From NCBI GenBank assembly GCA_052387675.1, contig JBQTIY010000009.1, positions 1-64,000 of the forward strand: a stretch of 64,000 nt of DNA, written 5' to 3'. The notes under the pieces are model-generated. The model did no database searches. It was not told where the DNA came from and saw only the letters and a program-made list of their open reading frames with translations. The DNA comes from JBQTIY01 sp052387675. GTDB lineage: Bacteria; Planctomycetota; B15-G4. Shown here piece after piece: positions 42,464 to 50,529 of this stretch (position 1 is its first letter; every line of letters begins with the position of its first letter). The position numbers were made by a program, and so were the translations under genes.

Positions 42464-45400
42464 ATGGACTGCACGCATCCATCGCGCCGCGACTTCCTGA
42501 AACTGCTCGGCGTGGGCTCGGCCTTTCTGACGAGCCCACTCGAGCTGCTCGGCGGCTTGCAAGTGGCAGCGGACATTGACAATCCGCTCGAGCACTACCC
42601 GAACCGCGGCTGGGAGCAGGTCTACCGCGACCAATACCGTTACGACCGGACGTTTACGTGGGTCTGTGCGCCCAACGACACGCACATGTGCCGCATGCGG
42701 GCCTTTGTGCGCAATGGCGTCATGATCCGCAGCGAGCAGAACTACGATCACCAGCGCTGCGGGGACCTGTACGGAAACCAGGCCACAGCGGCGTGGAATC
42801 CGCGCGGCTGTCCGAAGGGGTTCACCTTCCAGAAACGGCTTTACGGACCTTTCCGGCTCAAGGGGCCGGTGCTGCGCAAGGGCTGGAAGGAATGGGCCGA
42901 CGCCGGGTTTCCCTCGCTGTCCGACGATCCGACGCTGCGAGCGCGCTATCGCTTCGACGACCGCGGCAACGACAGCTTTGTACGCCTGCCGTGGGACGAA
43001 GTCTCTGACTACGTTGCGGGCGCCCTCATGGCGATCGCGAAGACCTACAGCGGCGACGAGGGTAAACGGCGACTGCTGCAGGACGGGTACGCGCCGGAGA
43101 TGCTTGAGCATTGGCAGGGCGCCGGCACCCGCACGATGAAGATCGGCAGCAACCTGCCCATTCACGGGCTCGTGGGTAAGTTTGGTCTCTTCCGCTTCGC
43201 CAACCAGATGGGGCTGGTTGACCACCACGCGCGCGGCGTGCCCGCGGATCAAGCGCTCGGTGCTCGCGAGTGGACTGAATACACCTGGCGCGGCGACCAG
43301 GCGCCGGGTCAGCCCTTTGTGCACGGCCTGCAGACCTCCGACTGCGACATGAACGATGTGAGGCACAGCAAGCTCACGATCCACATCGGCAAGAATCTGG
43401 TCGAGAACAAGATGCCGGAGAGCCATTGGATCAACGAGCTGATGGAACGTGGCGGCAAGATCGTGTGCATCACGCCCGACTACAGCGCCCCTTCAGCCAA
43501 GGCGGACTATTGGATCGGTGTACGGCCTGGCCTCTCTGACACCGCTGTCGTCCTCGCGGTCACCAAAATCCTAATGGACAGAGACTGGATCGACGTTGAC
43601 TTCATCAAGCGTTTCACAGACTTTCCCTTGCTCGTGCGCACAGACACGCTGCGGCGCCTGAGGCCCGAAGACGTGATCGCCGGCTACCAGCCCAAGGACA
43701 TCAGCGGCGGGCCGTCGTTCAAGGAGCAGGCGCTGACAGCGGAGCAGCGCGCACGCATCGGCGACTTCACCGCCTGGGACGAGCAACAGGGCCGCGTCGT
43801 GGCACTGACGCGCGATGATGTCGGCGTCAACGCCAATCTGAATGTCGCGCTCAACGGGACCTACAGCGTGCGGACCGTCGACGGGCAGATCGTCGAGGTC
43901 ATGCCGGTGTACGAGATGTACAAGCGCCACCTGGTCGACTACGACGTGCAGACGGTGGAGGAGATCAGCGGGGCCAAGGCCGAACTGGTCGAACGCCTCG
44001 CCAAGGACATTTGGGAGACCACCAAGGCCGGGCACAGCGTGGCGATTCACCACGGTGAGGGGGTCAACCACTATTTCCACGCCACGCTGCACAACCGGGC
44101 GTGCCACTTGCCGCTCATGCTGACCGGCAACTTCGGCAAACACGGCGCAGGAGTTTTCACCTGGGCCGGCAACTACAAAGGCGCGCTGCTGCAGGGCAGC
44201 CCGTGGACCGGGCCGGGCGCCGCGACTTACAGCCATGAAGATCCCTTTCATCCGGTGCTCGACGAGAGCCTGCGGCTGACGCGCGAGCACCTGCGCGACA
44301 CGACCGAGGGCGAGGACGTGGCCTTCTGGGGACATGGCGAGACGCCGCTGATCGTGCAGACCAAGCAGGGGCGGCGCGTGTTCACGGGCAAGACGCACAT
44401 GCCCTCGCCCACCAAGCTCATGTGGTACAGCAACGCCAACTTTCTCAATCAGGCCAAGTGGGTCTACAACCTGATTGTCAACGTGCTGCCCAAGATCGAC
44501 ATGATCGTGGATCAGCAAATGGAGTGGACCGGCTCGGCCGAGTATGCCGACGTAGTGTTGCCGGCCAACTCCTGGGTCGAGGCGCAGGATCTCGAACTCG
44601 GCGGCTCATGCAGCAACCCCTTCATTCAGGTGTGGGGCGGCAACGGTGTGTCGCCGGTGCACGACAGTCGTGACGATGCTGAGATCTTCGCTGGCGTGGG
44701 TCGAGCGCTCGCTCGGCTCACCGGCGACGGTCGCTTTGCGGACTACTGGAAGTACATCACCGAAAAGAAGGCGGGTGTCTACATCCAGCGCGTGCTGGAC
44801 AACTGCACGACCACGCGCGGACCGCAGGGGGCCTATCAGCTCGACCGTATTCTCAAAGGCGAATACGGCGGCGAGCCGGGCACCGCGCTCATGCTGTTTC
44901 GCACTTACCCGCGCGTGCCGTTCTGGGAGCAAGTGCACGACAGCGTGCCCTTCTACACCGACTGCGGCCGCCTAGCCGGCTACTGCGACCTGCCGGAGGC
45001 CATCGAGTACGGCGAGAATCTCGTCGTGCACCGCGAGGCCGTCGAGGCCACGCCATATCTGCCCAACGTGATTGTGTCGAGCAGCCCGTATCTGCGGCCG
45101 GTGGACTTCGGCATCGCGCTCGACGACCTCGATCCCGACCGCCGCACGGTGCGCAACGTCAAGCTGCCCTGGAGCGCGGTCAAGCAGACCGTCAACCCTC
45201 TGTGGGCTGCGGGCTTTCGCTTCTTCTGCTCCACGCCCAAGAGCCGGCACACGACGCACAGCAGTTGGTCCACTGTCGACTGGCACTGGATCTGGAGCAG
45301 CAACTTCGGTGATCCGATGCGCCGCGACAAGCGCGACCCGGGCACCGGCGACCGGCAGATCCAGATGAACCCGCAGGCCGCTGCGGAACTCGGCCTGCAC

Positions 45401-45940
45401 GAAGGCGACTACGTGTGGGTGGACAGCAATCCCGCGGATCGCCCCTTTGTCGGCGCACGCTCCGGTGATCCGCGCAGCAAGGCTTTCCGCTGCATGGTGC
45501 GGCTCAAGCTCAACCCCTCGCTGCCCTACACGATGACGATCATGAAGCACACCGGCTGGATCGCCACCGAGCGCACGGTCAAGGCGCATGAGTCGCGTGC
45601 CGATGGCTTGGCGCTGTCGCCCGAGACCGGATACCAGAGCAACTACCGGTACGGCAGCCACCAGAGCATCACGCGCAGTTGGCTCATGCCGATGCACCAG
45701 ACCGACACGCTCTTTCACAAGAAGACCGGGTCAATCGGCTTTGTTTTCGGCTTCGCCGTGGACAACCACGGCGTGAACACGGTGCCCAAAGAAACGCTGG
45801 TGCGCATCACCAAGGCCGAGGCGGGCGGCTTGGGCGGCGTAGGCCTCTGGGAGCCCGCGGCCTCCGGCCGGACTCCGGGCGCAGAGTCCGCCGCGATGCT
45901 GGCCTACTTGCGGGGCGAACTGACTGAGGTGAAGACATGA
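42464..45940 (+). CDS. narG: Tat-exported type II DMSO-reductase family alpha subunit (NXR/Nar-like nitrate reductase)
   Basis: An 1158-aa molybdopterin enzyme. The N-terminus SRRDFLKLLGVGSAFL is a twin-arginine signal, so the protein is periplasmic. The FS0 cluster region uses C68, H74, C76, C99 and C116 (WVCAPNDTHMCRM ... RGCPKGF). The segment LQTSDCDMNDVRHSKLTIH around residues 289-307 holds acidic residues in the place of the Mo-ligand Asp of type II enzymes (D293/D295/D298), followed by IGKNLVENKMPESHW. Later molybdopterin contacts include TGNFGKHGAGVFTW and MVDQQMEWTGSAEYADVVLP-type segments. The APNDTH and GKNLVENKMP blocks point to the NXR-like clade; direction in vivo is probably nitrate reduction given nrfHA downstream. 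Bacterial NarG is cytoplasmic and lacks this Tat signal. Confidence 0.85.
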   Translation: MDCTHPSRRDFLKLLGVGSAFLTSPLELLGGLQVAADIDNPLEHYPNRGWEQVYRDQYRYDRTFTWVCAPNDTHMCRMRAFVRNGVMIRSEQNYDHQRCGDLYGNQATAAWNPRGCPKGFTFQKRLYGPFRLKGPVLRKGWKEWADAGFPSLSDDPTLRARYRFDDRGNDSFVRLPWDEVSDYVAGALMAIAKTYSGDEGKRRLLQDGYAPEMLEHWQGAGTRTMKIGSNLPIHGLVGKFGLFRFANQMGLVDHHARGVPADQALGAREWTEYTWRGDQAPGQPFVHGLQTSDCDMNDVRHSKLTIHIGKNLVENKMPESHWINELMERGGKIVCITPDYSAPSAKADYWIGVRPGLSDTAVVLAVTKILMDRDWIDVDFIKRFTDFPLLVRTDTLRRLRPEDVIAGYQPKDISGGPSFKEQALTAEQRARIGDFTAWDEQQGRVVALTRDDVGVNANLNVALNGTYSVRTVDGQIVEVMPVYEMYKRHLVDYDVQTVEEISGAKAELVERLAKDIWETTKAGHSVAIHHGEGVNHYFHATLHNRACHLPLMLTGNFGKHGAGVFTWAGNYKGALLQGSPWTGPGAATYSHEDPFHPVLDESLRLTREHLRDTTEGEDVAFWGHGETPLIVQTKQGRRVFTGKTHMPSPTKLMWYSNANFLNQAKWVYNLIVNVLPKIDMIVDQQMEWTGSAEYADVVLPANSWVEAQDLELGGSCSNPFIQVWGGNGVSPVHDSRDDAEIFAGVGRALARLTGDGRFADYWKYITEKKAGVYIQRVLDNCTTTRGPQGAYQLDRILKGEYGGEPGTALMLFRTYPRVPFWEQVHDSVPFYTDCGRLAGYCDLPEAIEYGENLVVHREAVEATPYLPNVIVSSSPYLRPVDFGIALDDLDPDRRTVRNVKLPWSAVKQTVNPLWAAGFRFFCSTPKSRHTTHSSWSTVDWHWIWSSNFGDPMRRDKRDPGTGDRQIQMNPQAAAELGLHEGDYVWVDSNPADRPFVGARSGDPRSKAFRCMVRLKLNPSLPYTMTIMKHTGWIATERTVKAHESRADGLALSPETGYQSNYRYGSHQSITRSWLMPMHQTDTLFHKKTGSIGFVFGFAVDNHGVNTVPKETLVRITKAEAGGLGGVGLWEPAASGRTPGAESAAMLAYLRGELTEVKT

Positions 45941-46350
45941 ACCCGGAGTCTGCGCTTCCCGACGTCGATCCCTACGACGGCCGACACCCGCGCGACCGCG
46001 CTATTGAGCCCGAGGATCCCATGCTGTTGACGGGTGAACCGGTGAATGGCGAGCCGCTCTTCATGCTCGACAGCCTCATCGAAGAGTTTGCCGGCCAAGG
46101 CTGGGACAAGCCGCACATCCTGCGGCTCTTCGACTCGCCCTTCTTTCAGGCGACTTGGGGACTGCGCCAGACGCTCGGGTTGCCGCTGATCGAAGCGCGC
46201 ATCGACACAGTCCTGGAGCGCTGTGGCGTACGGCGCTTCCGGACAGCCTTCAACGCGGCCGCGGCCGGCCCGGCCGCCTGCGGCCATGCCGACGTGCCCG
46301 AGATCCTGCACTGCGCGCCGCCCGCGGCGGAGGGAGAGCTCCTTGCCTAA
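45937..46350 (+). CDS. small protein between alpha and beta subunits
   Basis: A 137-aa soluble protein without a family I recognise. Its ATG overlaps the alpha-subunit TGA by 4 bp and its 3' end overlaps the beta-subunit start by 8 bp, so synthesis is tightly coupled with the enzyme. Seen: an acidic Pro-rich start (DVDPYDGRHPRDRAIEPEDP), then MLDSLIEEFAGQGWDKPHIL and LFDSPFFQATWGLRQTLGLP, both helical, and Cys residues C96, C114 and C126 towards the end. It could be an assembly factor or an extra small subunit. No signal peptide is seen. Confidence 0.65.
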   Translation: MNPESALPDVDPYDGRHPRDRAIEPEDPMLLTGEPVNGEPLFMLDSLIEEFAGQGWDKPHILRLFDSPFFQATWGLRQTLGLPLIEARIDTVLERCGVRRFRTAFNAAAAGPAACGHADVPEILHCAPPAAEGELLA

Positions 46351-47629
46351 AGTTTGGAACTGGCAGATCGGTCGTGAGATGGACTACCCCTACGAGGCTC
46401 GCTTCCCCGAGTGGCAGTTCGCCTTTGTCTTCAATATCAACCGCTGCATCGCCTGTCAGACCTGCACGATGGCCTGCAAGTCCACCTGGACTTTCAGCAA
46501 GGGCCAGGAGCACATGTGGTGGAACAACGTCGAGAGCAAGCCCTACGGCGGGTACCCGCAGGGCTGGGACAGCAAGTTGCTCTCGATGCTCGAGCAGGCC
46601 AATCCCAAAGGCCAGTCGTGGACTGGCCAAGCTGGCCCAGCCAATGCGCCCTACGGCCGCTTCGACGGCAAGACGATCTTCGACGCCGCCGGCCGCACAA
46701 CTTCAGCGCCGCCTGGGCAGCGCGTGCTCGGTTATCTGCCGACCGATGCCGAATGGACCGCGCCCAACATGCACGAGGAGGTGGCCACGGGCGCCATCCT
46801 GCAGCCTGGCGACTATGGCGCCTCTGCGCAGCTCCCAGAGCACAAGGTGTGGTTCTTCTACATGCAGCGGCTGTGCAATCACTGCACTTACCCCGGCTGC
46901 CTGGCCTCTTGCCCGCGCAAGGCAATCTACAAACGGCCCGAGGACGGTGTCGTGCTCATTGACCAGGAGCGCTGCCGCGGCTACCGCAAATGCGTCGAGG
47001 GCTGTCCCTACAAGAAAGCGATGTACCGGCCCACCACGCGCACTTCCGAAAAGTGTGTTGCCTGTTACCCGCGTCTTGAGGGCCGGGATCCGGAGCTGTC
47101 GCCGCAGGGCGCGTCGCTCGAGACGCGCTGCATGACCGCCTGCGTCGGCAAGATCCGCCTGCAAGGCCGAGTGCATCTGGAGCGCGACGGCGCTTGGAGC
47201 CCGGCGCCCGACAGCCCGCTGTACTTCTTGGTACGAGAGCGGCGCGTGGCCCTGCCGCTCTATCCGCAGTTCGGCACGTCGCCCAATGGCTTCTACATCC
47301 CGCCACGTTGGGTGGCGCGTAGCTACTTGGCGCAGATGTTCGGACCCGGGGTCGAGCACGCTTTGGAGCAGTACTGTTGTCCCGATCGCGAGTTGCTCGC
47401 CGTGCTGCAGCTCTTCCGCGCGCAACAACAGGTCCTGTCTCGCTACGCCATCGAGCAGGGCCCCAAGGTTGCGGAGGTCGAGGTGACTATGCCGGACGGT
47501 AGTCGCAAGACTCAGGAGATCTGGAACGACACCGTGATCGGCTTCAACACCTTGGGCCAAGAGGTCGTGCGCACGACGGTGGAGGAGCCCACCTTCGTCC
47601 GTGATCGACAACACCTCAACTCCATCTGA
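46343..47629 (+). CDS. narH: iron-sulfur beta subunit of the NXR/Nar-like enzyme
   Basis: A 428-aa four-cluster ferredoxin-like subunit that carries electrons between the alpha and gamma subunits. Cys motifs in order: CIACQTCTMACK (from residue 35), CNHCTYPGCLASCPR, CRGYRKCVEGCPYKK, and CVACYPRL with ETRCMTACVGK. The TTG at 46343 was chosen: GGAGGGAGAG lies just upstream, and the resulting start PKVWNWQIGREMDYPYE matches the conserved opening of this beta-subunit family. No ATG fits. It has no signal, so it is presumably co-exported with the Tat-bearing alpha subunit. It overlaps the small gene by 8 bp. Confidence 0.88.
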   Translation: MPKVWNWQIGREMDYPYEARFPEWQFAFVFNINRCIACQTCTMACKSTWTFSKGQEHMWWNNVESKPYGGYPQGWDSKLLSMLEQANPKGQSWTGQAGPANAPYGRFDGKTIFDAAGRTTSAPPGQRVLGYLPTDAEWTAPNMHEEVATGAILQPGDYGASAQLPEHKVWFFYMQRLCNHCTYPGCLASCPRKAIYKRPEDGVVLIDQERCRGYRKCVEGCPYKKAMYRPTTRTSEKCVACYPRLEGRDPELSPQGASLETRCMTACVGKIRLQGRVHLERDGAWSPAPDSPLYFLVRERRVALPLYPQFGTSPNGFYIPPRWVARSYLAQMFGPGVEHALEQYCCPDRELLAVLQLFRAQQQVLSRYAIEQGPKVAEVEVTMPDGSRKTQEIWNDTVIGFNTLGQEVVRTTVEEPTFVRDRQHLNSI

Positions 47630-47640
47630 GGCTGCACCCC

Positions 47641-48552
47641 ATGAACACTGACAAGCCGAGCACTCCCGCCAATCCCATCACTCCACACGACGAAGCGTCC
47701 GCCAACTTCGACGGTGCCGGCTCGCCGCTTTCCTGGACAGCTCTCGATGAGGCGCGGCTGTGTCTCTATCACGTGCTGTCGCTGGCTGCCTCAGACCCGA
47801 CCAGCCAGCGCGCCGGCCGGCTGCGCGACTCGGATCTCGTCAAGCAGGGCGAGGCCGCTGCCGCCTTCATCGCGGCAGAGCCGTCGGCGCAGGCCATCGC
47901 GCTGGCACCGGGTGAGTTGCCGCCGGCGTTTCTCGCGCGTCTAGACTTTGTGCAGGACTTCGGTCGTTCGCAGTCGGAGCTCGTCGCGAACTACGAACGC
48001 GTCTTTGGCCTCGTCATGAGCAAGGAGTGTCCACCCTACGAGTCGGAGTACTGCCGCCAGACCCTTTCGGTTTATCGCAGCCATCACTTGGCGGATGTCG
48101 CCGGCTGCTACCGCGCCTTCGGACTGGAGGTCTCACCGGATCGAACCGAACGTCATGACCATGTGGCGCTGGAACTCGAGTTCATGGCTTGGTTGCTGGC
48201 CAAGCAGCGCCATGCCTTGCAGCGTGGTGGTCCGCAGGCCTTCGAGCAGGCCCGCGTGTGCCGCGAGGCGCAGCGCCTCTTCGTGGAGCAGCACCTGGCT
48301 TGGTGGTTGCCCGCCTTCGCGCTGGCCCTGCGCCGCAAGTCCGACCAACTTCGCAACCTGCGCGACCTGCACGAGCTGCCGCAGAGCCCGCTGGGCACAC
48401 TCGGCGCGGCTCTCGCCGCATTCATTCCCGCCGAGCGCGCAGTCTTGGGGGTCGCTGCGCCGACGGAACTGGTGAGCCCCGCCGTCGCAGAACCCGAGCC
48501 GGACGGCTGTGCCGGATGCGAAGGTCTCGCTTCCGCGAAGCAGGGCCGCTAG
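47641..48552 (+). CDS. TorD/NarJ-family molybdoenzyme chaperone
   Basis: A 303-aa helical cytoplasmic protein of the TorD/DmsD/NarJ group, which holds the alpha subunit until molybdenum cofactor is inserted and Tat export allowed. Seen: ARLCLYHVLSLAASDPTSQR at the start of the domain, NYERVFGLVMSKECPPYESEY (conserved E-Y-x-x-x-F then C-P-P-Y-E), HLADVAGCYRAFGLEVS, HDHVALELEFMAWLLAKQ and FVEQHLAWWLPAFALAL. An N-terminal 30-residue disordered-looking leader and a C-terminal tail with CAGC are extra. Starts 11 bp after the beta gene. Confidence 0.87.
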   Translation: MNTDKPSTPANPITPHDEASANFDGAGSPLSWTALDEARLCLYHVLSLAASDPTSQRAGRLRDSDLVKQGEAAAAFIAAEPSAQAIALAPGELPPAFLARLDFVQDFGRSQSELVANYERVFGLVMSKECPPYESEYCRQTLSVYRSHHLADVAGCYRAFGLEVSPDRTERHDHVALELEFMAWLLAKQRHALQRGGPQAFEQARVCREAQRLFVEQHLAWWLPAFALALRRKSDQLRNLRDLHELPQSPLGTLGAALAAFIPAERAVLGVAAPTELVSPAVAEPEPDGCAGCEGLASAKQGR

Positions 48553-48592
48553 AGTTGCTCTTCAGTCCAGGCAACGTGATCAGGAGAGCCGT

Positions 48593-49057
48593 TTGACCGG
48601 TACTGCGCGCAACGGCGCCTTGGCGGGCTTGGTGCTGGCCAGCCTGGTGGGGCTGGCGGGCGGCGCCGGCGGCTACACCTTCCTCTATGCGCACGGCGCC
48701 AGCTACCTGACTGACGATCCGCGCGCCTGCACGAACTGCCACGTGATGAACTCGCAGTACAACGGTTGGATGCAAGGCAGCCACCGCAGTGCGGCCACCT
48801 GCAACGACTGCCACACGCCGGCCGGACTCGTGGGCAAGTATCTGACCAAGGCCGACAACGGCCTGCACCACTCGATTGCGTTTACGAGCGGCGACTTCGC
48901 CGAGCCGATCCGCATCAAGCCGCACAACCTGGCCATCACCGAGGCGCGCTGCCGCGACTGTCACGCGAGTGTGGTGGCGGCCATTGATCATCCTGTGGAG
49001 GGCGGCGAACCGCTCTCCTGTGTCCGTTGTCACGCCGATGTGGGGCATCGCCGATGA
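48593..49057 (+). CDS. nrfH: NrfH tetraheme quinol dehydrogenase
   Basis: A 154-aa membrane-anchored NapC/NirT-type cytochrome that takes electrons from menaquinol and passes them to NrfA. Seen: one N-terminal helix (GALAGLVLASLVGLAGGAGGY) and four CxxCH motifs: C46-H50, C70-H74, C120-H124, C143-H147. The first is followed by VM (M52), matching the unusual Met ligand near haem 1 of NrfH. TTG at 48593 is chosen: AGGAGA precedes it by 6 nt and no ATG lies in frame between the upstream stop and the helix. Its stop overlaps the nrfA ATG by 4 bp. Confidence 0.9.
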   Translation: MTGTARNGALAGLVLASLVGLAGGAGGYTFLYAHGASYLTDDPRACTNCHVMNSQYNGWMQGSHRSAATCNDCHTPAGLVGKYLTKADNGLHHSIAFTSGDFAEPIRIKPHNLAITEARCRDCHASVVAAIDHPVEGGEPLSCVRCHADVGHRR

Positions 49058-50448
49058 GTTCAGCCAAGTTTGGTTTCAGCCGCTATGTGCTTGTGGGCTT
49101 GGTGGCCGCGGGGGCGACTGCCGGCGCGCTGGCCCTGCTCACGAACATCTTTGAGCGCAAGCAGGAGGCGCTGCGCCCCTTTGCCCAAGTCGTCGCGCTC
49201 GATGAGCGCACCGAGGACCCGGCGCTGTGGGGCCGCAACTTCCCGCACCAGTACGACAGCTACCGGCGCACGGTGGATCAGGTGCGCACGCGCTTCGGCG
49301 GCAGCGAAGCGGTGCCGCGCGAGCCCACCGAGCGCGATCCGCGTGACGTGGTGTCGCAGTCCAAGATCGAAGAGGACCCGCGCCTCAAGACCATGTGGGC
49401 CGGCTACGCCTTCAGCAAGGACTTCCGCGAGGAGCGCGGTCACGCCTACATGCTCACCGATCAGCGCTACACCGAGCGCCAGGTTGTGGTGCAGCAGCCC
49501 GGCACCTGCCTCAACTGCCACGCCTCGATGGTCGTGCCTTACCAAGTGGCCGGCGACGGCGACATGGAGCGCGGCTTCCACGCGATCAATGGCATGAAGT
49601 ACCAGGAAGCCGAGAAGCTGGCCGCACATCCGGTGAGCTGCATCGACTGCCATAACCCCGAGACGATGGCCCTGCGCGTGACGCGACCGGCCTTCATGAC
49701 CGGGCTCGCGGCGGCCAAGGCGGCGGAGGGCGTGGAGGATTACGACGTGAACCGCGACGCGAGCCGCCAGGAGATGCGCTCCTATGTCTGCGGCCAGTGC
49801 CACGTCGAGTACTACTTCAAGGGCCCCGAGAAGACGCTGGTCTATCCGTGGGCCAACGGACTGAAGGTCGACCAGATCTACGCCTACTACGAAACGGCGG
49901 CCTTCAAGGACTGGATCCACGCCGACAGCGGCGCGCCGGTGCTCAAGGCTCAGCACCCTGAGTTCGAGATGTGGAACCAGGGCGTGCACGCAGCGGCGGG
50001 TGTGTCGTGCGCCGACTGCCACATGGCCTACGAGCGCGTCGGTGCGCAGAAACTCTCCAGCCATCACGTGCAAAGCCCGCTGCTCAACCTCAACAACGCT
50101 TGCCAGACCTGCCACCCGGTGCCGGAGGATGAACTGCGCTCGCGCGTGGAGCGCATCCAGGGCAACACCTTCCGGCTGCGCAGTCAGGCGCTCGACGCCC
50201 TCTGCGCCCTCATCGCCGATCTCAAGGCGGCGCGCGAGGCCGGCCGCGCGGACGATGAACTCGCGCTGCCGCGGCAGCTCCAGCGCCGCGCGCAGTTCTA
50301 CATCGATTTCGTAGAGGCCGAGAACAGCACCGGCTTCCACGCGCCGCAAGAAGCGGCGCGCGTGCTGGGCGAGGCCATGAACTACGCCCGGCAAGGGCAG
50401 ATCGCGGTGCGCGATCCAGCCTTCGTGCCGCAGCTCGCTCCGCCCTGA
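49054..50448 (+). CDS. nrfA: NrfA pentaheme nitrite reductase (ammonia-forming), CxxCH type
   Basis: A 464-aa periplasmic cytochrome c that reduces nitrite to ammonium by six electrons. An N-terminal helix (YVLVGLVAAGATAGALALL) is a signal or anchor. Five haem motifs: C152-H156, C196-H200, C246-H250, C319-H323, C350-H354. The catalytic haem 1 has CLNCH, not the CxxCK of E. coli. CGQCHVEYYFKG gives active-site Tyr and calcium ligands, KAQHPEF the other calcium ligands, and GVHAAAGVSC the distal His (H312). All other active-site elements are present. Because haem 1 uses an ordinary motif, no NrfEFG-type lyase is needed, and none is seen. Coupled with nrfH by ATGA. Confidence 0.92.
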   Translation: MSSAKFGFSRYVLVGLVAAGATAGALALLTNIFERKQEALRPFAQVVALDERTEDPALWGRNFPHQYDSYRRTVDQVRTRFGGSEAVPREPTERDPRDVVSQSKIEEDPRLKTMWAGYAFSKDFREERGHAYMLTDQRYTERQVVVQQPGTCLNCHASMVVPYQVAGDGDMERGFHAINGMKYQEAEKLAAHPVSCIDCHNPETMALRVTRPAFMTGLAAAKAAEGVEDYDVNRDASRQEMRSYVCGQCHVEYYFKGPEKTLVYPWANGLKVDQIYAYYETAAFKDWIHADSGAPVLKAQHPEFEMWNQGVHAAAGVSCADCHMAYERVGAQKLSSHHVQSPLLNLNNACQTCHPVPEDELRSRVERIQGNTFRLRSQALDALCALIADLKAAREAGRADDELALPRQLQRRAQFYIDFVEAENSTGFHAPQEAARVLGEAMNYARQGQIAVRDPAFVPQLAPP

Positions 50449-50529
50449 GCCGCGCGCCGCGGAGCGCGCGAGCGGATCCACGCGGCCGTAGGTGACGCCG
50501 ACGGGGCGCGGTCGTTACCCTCTGCGCCC

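Noticed and set aside
43571..44518. 315-aa leftward frame in the alpha subunit gene
   Set aside because: Antisense shadow; the alpha-subunit frame carries known Mo/Fe-S motifs throughout.
49060..50481. 473-aa leftward open frame over nrfA
   Set aside because: Antisense of the pentaheme protein, rich in His/Val/Leu from codon mirror; no domain.
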